Below, piece by piece: positions 1-7,908 of a DNA stretch of 15,509 nt. Within the stretch, counting starts at the first letter, position 1; each line of letters opens with the position of its first letter. The notes beneath the pieces were generated by a model. The model was not told where the DNA came from. It did no database searches and saw nothing but the letters and a program-made list of their open reading frames with translations. Source of the DNA: CAZFPT01 sp046541875 (GTDB lineage: Bacteria > Planctomycetota > Phycisphaerae > SM23-33); the NCBI GenBank assembly GCA_046541875.1, contig JBKHCL010000079.1, positions 1 to 15,509 of the forward strand. Reading direction: 5' to 3'. Position numbers and translations under genes: made by a program.

Positions 1-24
1 GCTAGTTGCTAGTTGCTAGTTGCT
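1..24. repeat. 7-bp tandem repeat at window edge
   Basis: Three perfect copies of the heptamer GCTAGTT (AACTAGC on the minus strand) occupy 1-21, followed by the first three bases of a fourth. The array starts at the first base of the window, so its true length is unknown. It overlaps the last codons of the minus-strand gene ending at 16. Because seven is not a multiple of three, each copy puts a TAG in a different minus-strand frame (16-18, 9-11, 2-4), so the array stops translation in all three frames. Heptanucleotide short tandem repeats are known from some other bacterial genomes; whether this belongs to a dispersed family cannot be seen here. Confidence 0.75.
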
Positions 25-3000
25 TAGAGGATTATGCACGAAGGCGGCGATCAGTTCCAGCATTCCCAGCCGACCGAGATTGCCTGAGGCGAAACGCCGG
101 TCGAACTCGGTCTTCAGCGCGGCACGATGGCTGGGCGGAGCGTAGGCCAGCGAGAACACCAGTTCGCGGTCGGGCAGCTTGTCGGGCGGGACATTGCCCG
201 TGAGTGTCGCCATCGGCGTATCGGGGTACATCCCCTGTCCCTGCGCCACCCACCGGGCCGCCACGTACGGCCAGACCCATTTGGCGGATTTGTACTTCTT
301 CCCCTTGGCGACCTGGGACATCTGGTGGCGCACCTGCTCGCGGACGGCTGCGTCGCATCGCTTGAGGATGTAGGGCAGCGACTGGAACTTGCCCGTCCGG
401 CGGTATCGCGTCTTCGCCGTTTCCCACTGGGCCTGGAGCCATTCGTACTTGCGGTGGTTGGCCCGGGCGTATCCGGCGTCGACACCGGGATATTCCACGC
501 TCACCAGCGGGCCGACCGCGTCGATGAGGATGCGGTGAACGCCCTTGGCCAGTACGACCACCGTGCCCAGCGGAACGCGTTGCCCGTCGATGTAGACAGC
601 CGATCGCATATCGCCGAATTGCCGACGCGCCGGCAGTTGGAAGGCCACCTCTTTCTCGGCCTGCAGCACCGAATAGAGCAGGTACCGTCGACCTTCGGGC
701 TGGGTGGGCAGCACCAGCACGTGTCGGCCGGTCTTGATGCCCGCGATTTCGCGCGTGGGCTCGCTGCCCAGTCGCCCGAACACGTACCCTTTGCCTGCAT
801 AGCGGATGCGCGTGCCCGGTGTGATGTCGGCCTTGGCGGGCCCGCCGAGGTCCGCCAGCGGCCCGGCCGCCACGGGTTCCTTCTTCGCGCCGCGGGGCAT
901 GGGGCCGGCCACCAGCCAATGGCCGATCGGCTTGCCCGCTTGGATATCGTTGAGGGGCACGTCCTTGGCGACTTTGAGATCCGTCGCAGCGGGGAAGTCC
1001 ATGACCTTTGGTGGCTCGCGGTAACGGTCCATGGTGAAGTAGGTCGCCTGCTCCTCCAGCAGCGAGAGGCAGCCCAGTGCGGGAATCGCCAATACCGCGC
1101 GGTGGGCGGAGAACACCCCGCCGGGCCCGAGGCGCGTGGTGAACTCCATGCGCACCCACGCCCGCGTCTCGCGGACTTCCCGGAACTCGTCTTCGGTCAG
1201 GAACGGGTGCGTCAGATCGTACGCCCAGGGATACATCGAGAGCGGTTCGGGCAGCCGTTCGCCGTGCTCGCCGATGTAGGGATACTGCCTGGTGCGGGGC
1301 ATGAGCAGCGCCGCGGCCCGTCGGCCATGGCGCTCGTCGTCGAACAGCGTCGCCAGCAGTCCGTGGCCCATCGCCTTCTCCACGCCCGGTTGCCAGTTGG
1401 TCACGTAGTCCAGCTTGGTCTTGTAGAGCATTTTTCCATGTGACAACCGGCGCCGGATATGTCCCAGCACCCGCCGGCCGAACCGTGTGCGAGCCCGCTG
1501 TCGCAGACGGGGCAGATCTTCCGGGCGGAAGAACAGCCTCGGGTGCAGCCCCTCCTTCAGCTCGCGCGTCGGTCGCTTCGACCAGTCTCGCCCGTAGGCC
1601 ACCACGTTGACCGGTCCGTTGGCCTTGTCGTAGTTGCAATGGCCGTCGTAGCTGCCGGTGAGCGTCCCGCTCTTCTCGCTGAGTGTGACGGTGTACTCGC
1701 CCATCGCCGATCGTCGCCACAGGTCGTTGCGGTAGACGATCTGCATCGCGAGCGTCCGTCCGTCGTCGGAGACCTTTGTGATCCGCCCGTCATGCACGCG
1801 TTTGTTGAAGTCGATGGATACCCCCAGAAAGTCCCGGTCCCACTTGCCGTCGCGCCGGACCAGGTCCATCGCCACGTCGTGTTTGCTTGTGGTTCCGCCG
1901 CCTCGATTGGTATGGATCGCTTCTGGCAGTTCCAGGCGGACCACGCCATTGTCGGGCAGCGTGTTGGCCTGACTCTTCAGCGGGGTCACCAGCGCTCCTG
2001 CGGGATAGAGCGATCCGTAGGCGTTGGCGTCGGGCTCGCCGAGAAGCAGGTCACCCGGCGGGTTGGGCGCGGGCAGGGGGGTGTCAACCGATTCGGCGAT
2101 CTTCGCCCGGGCGGCGGCTACGCGGTCGGCCAGGCCGTCGACTCCCTGCGCCAAGGCCAGGTCCAGCGCGGGCAGGGCTGCCGGGGAGCGCATCTCGCCC
2201 AGGGCATCCACCCACATCCCCAACTCCGCCGCATCGGGGAAAATGCGCCACCGGGTGATCGCCTCGGCCACCGGTTTGGCGGCGGGGGCGCCGATCTCGG
2301 CGCATGCCCGGGCGGCGGCCTCCTCAGCCGGCGGGGGGTATTCCCCGTCGATGGTTTCGCGAACGAGCGGGGCGATGGCGGGCTCGCCGATCTTCGCCAG
2401 GGCGTCCGCCGACGCGGCGATGAGCGAACGTAGCTGCTCGTGGGTGAACCCCCGTCGCCCCGCCCCGGCGGTGCAGAGTTTGAGAATGGGCAACACGCCG
2501 CGGGCATCCTCCGTGGCAGCCAATACCGGCAGGGCGGCGAGTCTTTCGGCGTAGCTTGGCTCGCTCCGCGCAAGTTGGAGGATCACCGGCAACAGACGTT
2601 GCGACTGGGAGCGGATGGCCTGGTCGGCGGCGGCGGCGACGTTGGGGTCGGGGTCCTGTTGGGCGCGGGCGACCCCGCCAAAGCCGGCTGACCCGCCCCG
2701 GGCTGCCAATGCTCTGGTCGCGGCGATGCGAACCTTCGGTGAAGGGTCCGACAGGAGCGTGTCGGTGAGCTGTTCCAGCGGGTCCCCGGGCGGCGCGGTG
2801 CGCAGCAGGTCGGCCAGCGCGACGCGTACCCCGGTCGCCTCATCCCGGGCGAGGCTGCGCACAACAGGTTGGTTCGGGTCGGCGCTTGATCGGGCCAGGC
2901 CGCCGGCAAGTTGCGCCCGCAGTGTCTCGTCGGGGTCGTCCACGAGCGGTTCCAGTGCGCGCAGGGCCGACGGCGTTGCGATACGCGACAGCGACCATGC

Positions 3001-3270
3001 CGCCGCCCGGCGATCGGCGTCGTCGTCGGTCTTGAGGATCGGTGCGATGTACGGGACCGCCCGGGCGATACGGTGCTCGCCCAGCCGACGGGCTTCCTCG
3101 GCCCGGGTGGCCGGGTCGGCCAGGCGCTGTATCGATTCCTCGGTGAACACCCGCTCGACCCACAGAGACGGCCAAATCCAGGCATAGAAGGCGGCCCCCA
3201 GGGCGACGATGGTCAGGGCGATGACGATGGCGGTCGCCACCCGTCCCCCGCGATTCGTCAATGAATGCAT
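16..3270 (-). CDS. Membrane-anchored HEAT-repeat protein with heparinase/lyase-like body
   Basis: Encodes 1084 aa. I chose the ATG at 3270 because a basic N-terminus and a hydrophobic helix (about 11-33, VATAIVIALTIVALGAAF) follow at once and an AGG-containing site lies just upstream. The frame stays open to 3768, but that extension runs antisense to the GH130 gene. The helix looks like a signal anchor, placing the bulk outside the cytoplasm. Residues about 45-395 are alpha-solenoid HEAT-like repeats (for example RRAAAWSLSRIATPSALRAL and PSPKVRIAATRALAARG). Residues about 440-560 are a beta-rich module also found in the two downstream minus-strand proteins. HPRLFF at 576-581 begins an alpha-helical part typical of heparinase II/III-like or alginate-lyase-like proteins. 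Residues about 784-930 hold a W-LV-GP-PRG to DGQRV beta module. The protein ends with no clear C-terminal lyase sandwich. No catalytic residues can be assigned, so enzymatic activity is uncertain; a binding or scaffolding role is possible. Confidence 0.85.
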   Translation of the reverse strand: MHSLTNRGGRVATAIVIALTIVALGAAFYAWIWPSLWVERVFTEESIQRLADPATRAEEARRLGEHRIARAVPYIAPILKTDDDADRRAAAWSLSRIATPSALRALEPLVDDPDETLRAQLAGGLARSSADPNQPVVRSLARDEATGVRVALADLLRTAPPGDPLEQLTDTLLSDPSPKVRIAATRALAARGGSAGFGGVARAQQDPDPNVAAAADQAIRSQSQRLLPVILQLARSEPSYAERLAALPVLAATEDARGVLPILKLCTAGAGRRGFTHEQLRSLIAASADALAKIGEPAIAPLVRETIDGEYPPPAEEAAARACAEIGAPAAKPVAEAITRWRIFPDAAELGMWVDALGEMRSPAALPALDLALAQGVDGLADRVAAARAKIAESVDTPLPAPNPPGDLLLGEPDANAYGSLYPAGALVTPLKSQANTLPDNGVVRLELPEAIHTNRGGGTTSKHDVAMDLVRRDGKWDRDFLGVSIDFNKRVHDGRITKVSDDGRTLAMQIVYRNDLWRRSAMGEYTVTLSEKSGTLTGSYDGHCNYDKANGPVNVVAYGRDWSKRPTRELKEGLHPRLFFRPEDLPRLRQRARTRFGRRVLGHIRRRLSHGKMLYKTKLDYVTNWQPGVEKAMGHGLLATLFDDERHGRRAAALLMPRTRQYPYIGEHGERLPEPLSMYPWAYDLTHPFLTEDEFREVRETRAWVRMEFTTRLGPGGVFSAHRAVLAIPALGCLSLLEEQATYFTMDRYREPPKVMDFPAATDLKVAKDVPLNDIQAGKPIGHWLVAGPMPRGAKKEPVAAGPLADLGGPAKADITPGTRIRYAGKGYVFGRLGSEPTREIAGIKTGRHVLVLPTQPEGRRYLLYSVLQAEKEVAFQLPARRQFGDMRSAVYIDGQRVPLGTVVVLAKGVHRILIDAVGPLVSVEYPGVDAGYARANHRKYEWLQAQWETAKTRYRRTGKFQSLPYILKRCDAAVREQVRHQMSQVAKGKKYKSAKWVWPYVAARWVAQGQGMYPDTPMATLTGNVPPDKLPDRELVFSLAYAPPSHRAALKTEFDRRFASGNLGRLGMLELIAAFVHNPLSN

Positions 3271-3428
3271 GAATACCTGCCCGTGCCTTTCGGAAATGCG
3301 TCCACGCCTGGGTCGTCGGCTGCTCGATTTGATACGGTCGACCCACATAATGCAACCGCACCGGATTGGAATGGTTCTGCATCGAGTTGGGTTGCTTGCA
3401 GAAACCGGCCTTGCATGCGAGAATCCTC

Positions 3429-3457
3429 CAGCCGATAGCGGGCGGCCAGGTCGGCTG
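3429..3457. promoter_or_regulatory. Inverted repeat upstream of GH130 gene
   Basis: A perfect 7-bp inverted repeat, CAGCCGA (3429-3435) and TCGGCTG (3451-3457), is separated by 15 bp and ends 30 bp before the GH130 start codon. It lies in the 217-bp divergent gap between the HEAT/lyase-like gene and the GH130 gene (3271-3487). It could be an operator for a sugar-responsive regulator or a hairpin in the mRNA leader. I see no convincing sigma-70 promoter in this gap for either direction and nothing else recognisable. In GC-rich DNA a 7-bp repeat can arise by chance. Confidence 0.35.
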
Positions 3458-3487
3458 AGCCCGACGTTTCCCGATTGCGAGGACCCG

Positions 3488-4495
3488 ATGAAACTCAAAC
3501 GACATGAAGAGAATCCCATCGTCGCTCCGGGAGGATACTCCTGGCGGCGGGTGGCGACGTTCAACCCCGGCGTGGTGCTCGACGAGGACGGCGTGTTCTG
3601 GATGCTCGAACGGGCGTGCTCGAACCTCGCGCCGTTGCACAGCCACTTCGGGCTGCTGCGAAGCGACGACGGAATGCACTTCGAGCACGTCAGCGACGAG
3701 CCGGTCTTCACGGCCGCCCAACTGGGCACGCCGCGCGGCACGGTGGAAGACGCCCGCGTGGTTCGCATCGACGGGACGTACTACATGACGTATGTGCACC
3801 GCAACTACGTCTCGTCGTGCTATCCCAATGGCGTGGGCATTCCGCTGTACTCCGACCCGTCGGACGTGCCGGACGAGGACCTGAACAACTACCGTTCCGG
3901 CGTGGCGAAATCCGCCGACCTGCAAAATTGGGAAGACCTCGGACTGGTCACCGGCGAGGCCCTCGACGACCGCGACTGCGTGTTGTTCCCCGAGAAAATC
4001 GACGGCCGATTCGCCATGCTGCGTCGCCCCATGAATTTCGTGGGCCCGGAGTTCGGCTGCGACGGTCCGAGCATCTGGCTGAGCTACTCCGACGACCTGC
4101 TGGAATGGACGACGCCGGCGCTTGTGGCGACTCCCGAGAACGCCTCCTGGGAGGGCGGCAAGATCGGCGCGGGCGCCACCCCCATGAAGACCGACGACGG
4201 TTGGCTGATCATTTACCACGGCGTGGACGAGTCCGTCACGTACCGATCCGGCGTGATGCTTCTGGATCTCGACGATCCGACGAAACTCGTCGCCCGCAGC
4301 CCGGAGTTCATCCTCGAGCCCGAGGAGTACTACGAACGGACCGGGCTGATCATCCCCCACGTGGTGTTCCCGTCGGCCAACGTCGTCAAAGACGACACCG
4401 TCTTCATCTATTACGGCTGTTGCGATACGTGCATCTCGCTGGCGACGGTCCCGCTGGGCGACCTGCTGGACTACGTGCTGCAGTATCGGCGATAG
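3488..4495 (+). CDS. GH130-family beta-mannoside phosphorylase/mannosidase
   Basis: Encodes 335 aa, a typical GH130 length. The ATG at 3488 is preceded by GAGGA at a 4-bp spacing and begins MKLKRHEENPIVAP, matching the usual start of this family. Five-bladed beta-propeller motifs are clear: FNPGVVLDEDGVFWMLERA (25-43), GTVEDARV (84-91, whose Asp88 lies in the motif holding the GH130 general acid), LFPEKIDGRFAMLRRP (166-181), IWLSYSDDLLEW (196-207), GKIGAGATPMKTDDGWLIIYHG (224-245) and YYGCCDTCISLAT (308-320). Known members phosphorolyse or hydrolyse beta-1,4- or beta-1,2-linked mannosides. There is no signal peptide, so it should act in the cytoplasm on imported oligosaccharides, for example as mannose 1-phosphate is released. 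Phosphorylase versus hydrolase, and linkage, cannot be settled by eye. It sits between minus-strand genes for exported lyase-like proteins, suggesting a shared glycan substrate. Its stop is 38 bp from the convergent stop at 4534. Confidence 0.92.
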   Translation: MKLKRHEENPIVAPGGYSWRRVATFNPGVVLDEDGVFWMLERACSNLAPLHSHFGLLRSDDGMHFEHVSDEPVFTAAQLGTPRGTVEDARVVRIDGTYYMTYVHRNYVSSCYPNGVGIPLYSDPSDVPDEDLNNYRSGVAKSADLQNWEDLGLVTGEALDDRDCVLFPEKIDGRFAMLRRPMNFVGPEFGCDGPSIWLSYSDDLLEWTTPALVATPENASWEGGKIGAGATPMKTDDGWLIIYHGVDESVTYRSGVMLLDLDDPTKLVARSPEFILEPEEYYERTGLIIPHVVFPSANVVKDDTVFIYYGCCDTCISLATVPLGDLLDYVLQYRR

Positions 4496-4533
4496 AGACC
4501 GCCATATACCAGCAACACGGCCTGCCGCCTTCG

Positions 4534-7500
4534 CTACTTTCCGCGCTGCAACGTCTTGCCGTCGTAGTGGTACGTCGTCTTGCCGACGGTGATGGTGCGC
4601 GTCTCGCCATCGGCGGAGATGGTCACCTTCGGCGGATCGGCCTTCTGCAGCGTGATCACCGAGAGGATGGTCACCGGGGGGAGCTTGGCCTCCCGCTGCA
4701 TGCGCTTGCGATGCAGGTCGTCTTCCATATCCTCGATCAGTTCGCCGTTATCGCTGTCCAGTGAGGGAGGTCCGCTGTCCGGGGCCGGGTCGTCGCCCGG
4801 GGTCACGTCGCCGCCGGAACGGATGATCTCCTCTCTGCCGGCGTCCAGTTGGTTCTTCTTGAGCTTCTCGATCTTCGAGACATGCCGGTGCAGCTTCGCT
4901 TCGAGGATCGTGCCCTTCTGGTGCTTCCCGATAGCCGAGCGGGTGTGCAGGTTAAGGCCCGCCGGGCCGGCGAACGTGATGGCCATCGTCCCGTCGACCT
5001 TCTTGGGCGTCACCAGCACGGTCCGCTTGTTCACCGTCAGCGTGGGGCGACGGCGGTTGTAGGCGGTGGTGGTGTACACCCGGTCGAGGTCCATCCGCCA
5101 GACCTTCTCCCGCTTTCCCGCCCCGGAGATCCGGTCGGCCGTGATGACCGTCAGCGCGCCCGACCCGGAGATGGTGTCCACCAGGACCGATCGCTGCAGG
5201 GCGATGTTGGGGTCGGTCTTGGCGAGAATCGGCCGGCCGCGGTGCGTCCTGCCGACGATCTCGCGGAGCTTATCGAGCGTCATCGTGATGGTGGCGGATC
5301 CGTCTTCCCGCGTGCGGAGGTGTGTGACTCTCGCCGGGGCGACCGGCAGCATGTTTCGCACGGAGATGTTGTTCATCTGGCCGTAGTCTCCCGGATCCCA
5401 CCCGCCATGGCGCGTTCGCGCCCATCGCCGTCCGAACGCCTGGATCTGCAAATGCCCTGCCTGGTAGATCGACTCGTCCACGCCCGTGCTGCCGGCCTGC
5501 ACCATCGCGAAGGGGGCCTGCTCCCCGCTCCAGTTCCCGATGCACGTCAGCGCCTGTCCCGACGGGTGGAACCGTGCCGCGGGATATTTCCGCGAGGGAT
5601 GAATCGCCTCTGCCTCCAGCGGGTGGGTAGCCAGGGCGACTGCCGCGTCCATCGGGCGACGCAGGGCGAGGGTGTGGTTGTCCAGGTACCACCGCGCGAT
5701 GCGCCGGTCCTCCCGGGACATCAGAAACGCCCCCTGCGAGACCATCGTGTCACACGCACGGGTGGCGTGGTGCCCCCTCAGCCGGGCGGCGATGGGCATG
5801 AGCTTCCGCAGCCCGTCGTTGGGGTCGGGGACCTGGCCGAGCACGTTGCGAACGGCCAGCAGCATCGGCAGGACGGTTTCGTGGGTGTCCCAGCCGCCCC
5901 AGCCGTCGGGGGCGACCGCCTCATCGAGATACCGCCGCACCGACCGCCGCAGGACCGTGGCGCTGCGGAGCATTTCGTTGGAGAACACGTCGTCGCCGCT
6001 GTAAGCGTGGCGGGCGTGTCGGGCCCGGGCCACGTCGGCGGCGTGCATCCGCGGGGTATACTCGCGGAGCTTGGGGGCCTGGGCGGAGTAGCCGCCGAAG
6101 ACCGGTACGTCCACGAGGATCGGGAACAGCCCCTCGCCCAATCGCACCAGCTCGCCGTCGCGCACGCGTTTGCCGTTGATCCACATGCGCGTCCCTTCCG
6201 ACCGCGACCGCCAGTTGGGCAGCGCCTGGATGACCCTTTCGCGCTCGTTTCGGAGCACGGTGTAGAGCACCACGTTGATTCGCGGGCGTCGGCCCGTCTG
6301 CTTGTGCCATTTCCGCGCGAGGCGGATGCCAGGCCAATGCCCCCCGCCGGTGGCGCTGGTCCAGTAGCGGGCGCAGTTGCGGGCGTAGATGCTCGGCGGC
6401 GTGGTCTTCGAGCGGGCATTGGTCGGCAGATACAGGCGAAACTCCAGCGTCTCACCATCGACCTCGACGGCCTCGCCGGGCTTGGCTCGCAGCGTCTCCC
6501 AGCCGCCAAGGCGGGCGATGTACTCGTCCTGGCTGCCCCGGGGGAAGGGCCCGTTCACCAGCCAACGGCGGAACATGGTGTCGTCTTCAAGGGTGACCAC
6601 GGGCGTGCCGATTGACGGGTCGTACCCGTCGGCGGGCTCGATGCGGCGGACCTCGTTCATCGCGGGAGGCTGATAGACAGGTGGCTGATCGCCCACCAGC
6701 GCCAAGGCTGCCATCGCCGCTGCCGCCCGGAACTTGGCGGCCTTGGTGTGCGTTACCGAGTGGACCTCGAAGTCGGTCTGGTCGTTGGCGAAGTGGTACC
6801 GCTGGGAGGTGCCCAGCAGGTCGTCCAGGTCGTGACGATGGGCCAGGTCGCGGACATTCTTCTCCAGGAAGGCGTAGACCAACTCGCGTTTCTCGGGCGT
6901 CCATGCGTCTTTGCACAGGTCGTACGAGGCGGCCGTCCCCATCAGAGCGTAGGGGTGAATCCACCAGCCACCGTAGTAGTAGGAGTTGTACATAGGTCCG
7001 CCGAACTGCTCTGCCGCGATCTCGGCGTACTGCTGCTCACCGGTGAGCTGGTAGAGCAGCCCCCAGCCGGCCGCCCACATCGGGCCCATGGTGTGCTCGG
7101 CCTGCGGGTAGCGATACCCGTAGCCGTACTTGCGGGCCCGCTCGAGCATGTCCTTCAGCTCGGCGATGATTTTCTGCCCGGCCGGCGTCTTGGCGCGACG
7201 GCGCAACTCGGCCAATTCGCTCTTGCCGAACAGCAGTCGGGGGTGCTCACCGGACGCCGGCGCGGTGAACCCGTCCACGCGAGTAACGTGAGGCCGAAGC
7301 GTTCCGATCGCCTTGCCGCGGGTGGTGGCGGTCTTGAGATAGGCGTGGAGACGGTTTCGCACCGTAGGCTGAGACCAGCTCTTCTGGCCGGGCTCGCGCC
7401 CCATGCCCCATCGCTCCTCGATCCGATCGATGACGGCGGGGCGGTGCGTGTCGGTGGTCTTGAGCGTGAAGGTGCCCGTCACGGCGTTGGCGTCCGGGGT

Positions 7501-7908
7501 GAGCGTGAGCGTCAGCTCGCCCGGTCCGCCCAGCACGCAAGGCCGATGGCGCGACGGGTTGATCTCCATCGCGATCGTCAGCGTCACGCTGCCGTCGTCG
7601 CCGGTCTGCTGGGACGTCACCCGCCCCAGGTGCTCCTGGCCGGGGATGTACTTCGTGAAGCCCCAAACGGGCCCAGCCCACTTCCCGTCGCGGCAGGTGA
7701 GGTCCAGTTGCAGGTCCTGCGTGGCGGGGAACGGAACGCGGCGGTCTGTCCGCAGCGTCTTGAACGACAGCGCATCGGTCAGCGTGAGACGCACCCGCCC
7801 GTCGAAGGGGTCAGCCTGGTCGGCGAGGGCCGAGGCGGCCGATAGCGTCATTGCCGTAAGCAGTATCGCGGACAAAACCGCGGTGGTTCGTCGGGGGTCG
7901 GCCATCAT
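4534..7908 (-). CDS. Exported heparinase II/III-like protein
   Basis: Encodes 1124 aa. A signal peptide is visible (basic start, hydrophobic 10-25, likely cut after ALA29). Residues about 37-150 form the beta-rich module shared with the two other large minus-strand proteins (LQLDLTCRDGKWAGPVWGF, GELTLTLTPDANAVTG). HPRLLFGKSELAELRRR (222-238) starts an alpha-helical toroid to about 410, with WGLLYQLTGEQQYAEIA and SYDLCKDAWTPEKREL. Residues about 448-605 are an inserted beta module (RWLVNGPFPRG, MWINGKRV). Helices resume at about 640-770, then a beta-sandwich resembling heparinase C-terminal domains (HPSGQALTCIGNWSGEQAPF at 781-800, GHLQIQAFGRRW at 818-829). The C-terminus has a charged Lys/Asp/Glu-rich stretch (about 1005-1075) and a short beta tail shared with the upstream gene. 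It probably binds or cleaves an acidic polysaccharide, but the Asn-Asn-His motif common in such lyases is absent. It overlaps the upstream gene by 4 bp; AAGGA lies 6 bp before the first of two adjacent ATGs (7908 and 7905). Confidence 0.87.
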   Translation of the reverse strand: MMADPRRTTAVLSAILLTAMTLSAASALADQADPFDGRVRLTLTDALSFKTLRTDRRVPFPATQDLQLDLTCRDGKWAGPVWGFTKYIPGQEHLGRVTSQQTGDDGSVTLTIAMEINPSRHRPCVLGGPGELTLTLTPDANAVTGTFTLKTTDTHRPAVIDRIEERWGMGREPGQKSWSQPTVRNRLHAYLKTATTRGKAIGTLRPHVTRVDGFTAPASGEHPRLLFGKSELAELRRRAKTPAGQKIIAELKDMLERARKYGYGYRYPQAEHTMGPMWAAGWGLLYQLTGEQQYAEIAAEQFGGPMYNSYYYGGWWIHPYALMGTAASYDLCKDAWTPEKRELVYAFLEKNVRDLAHRHDLDDLLGTSQRYHFANDQTDFEVHSVTHTKAAKFRAAAAMAALALVGDQPPVYQPPAMNEVRRIEPADGYDPSIGTPVVTLEDDTMFRRWLVNGPFPRGSQDEYIARLGGWETLRAKPGEAVEVDGETLEFRLYLPTNARSKTTPPSIYARNCARYWTSATGGGHWPGIRLARKWHKQTGRRPRINVVLYTVLRNERERVIQALPNWRSRSEGTRMWINGKRVRDGELVRLGEGLFPILVDVPVFGGYSAQAPKLREYTPRMHAADVARARHARHAYSGDDVFSNEMLRSATVLRRSVRRYLDEAVAPDGWGGWDTHETVLPMLLAVRNVLGQVPDPNDGLRKLMPIAARLRGHHATRACDTMVSQGAFLMSREDRRIARWYLDNHTLALRRPMDAAVALATHPLEAEAIHPSRKYPAARFHPSGQALTCIGNWSGEQAPFAMVQAGSTGVDESIYQAGHLQIQAFGRRWARTRHGGWDPGDYGQMNNISVRNMLPVAPARVTHLRTREDGSATITMTLDKLREIVGRTHRGRPILAKTDPNIALQRSVLVDTISGSGALTVITADRISGAGKREKVWRMDLDRVYTTTAYNRRRPTLTVNKRTVLVTPKKVDGTMAITFAGPAGLNLHTRSAIGKHQKGTILEAKLHRHVSKIEKLKKNQLDAGREEIIRSGGDVTPGDDPAPDSGPPSLDSDNGELIEDMEDDLHRKRMQREAKLPPVTILSVITLQKADPPKVTISADGETRTITVGKTTYHYDGKTLQRGK

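Noticed and set aside
3329..3351. TTGATA and CATAAT as a promoter for the GH130 gene
   Set aside because: The spacer is only 11 bp, far shorter than sigma-70 tolerates.
3271..3768. N-terminal extension of the HEAT/lyase-like protein
   Set aside because: The frame is open, but the extra 166 residues run antisense to the GH130 gene and would bury the signal-anchor helix inside the protein.
4496..4533. Rho-independent terminator between the convergent GH130 and lyase-like genes
   Set aside because: No stem longer than 3-4 bp and no T-tract on either strand. The 13-bp gap at 12031-12043 is likewise empty.
4849..6615. 588-aa open frame on the plus strand, and similar long frames at 127-1443 and 6748-7845
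   Set aside because: All are antisense to the large exported proteins, have Arg/Pro/Gly/His-rich composition and no recognisable domains or ribosome sites.
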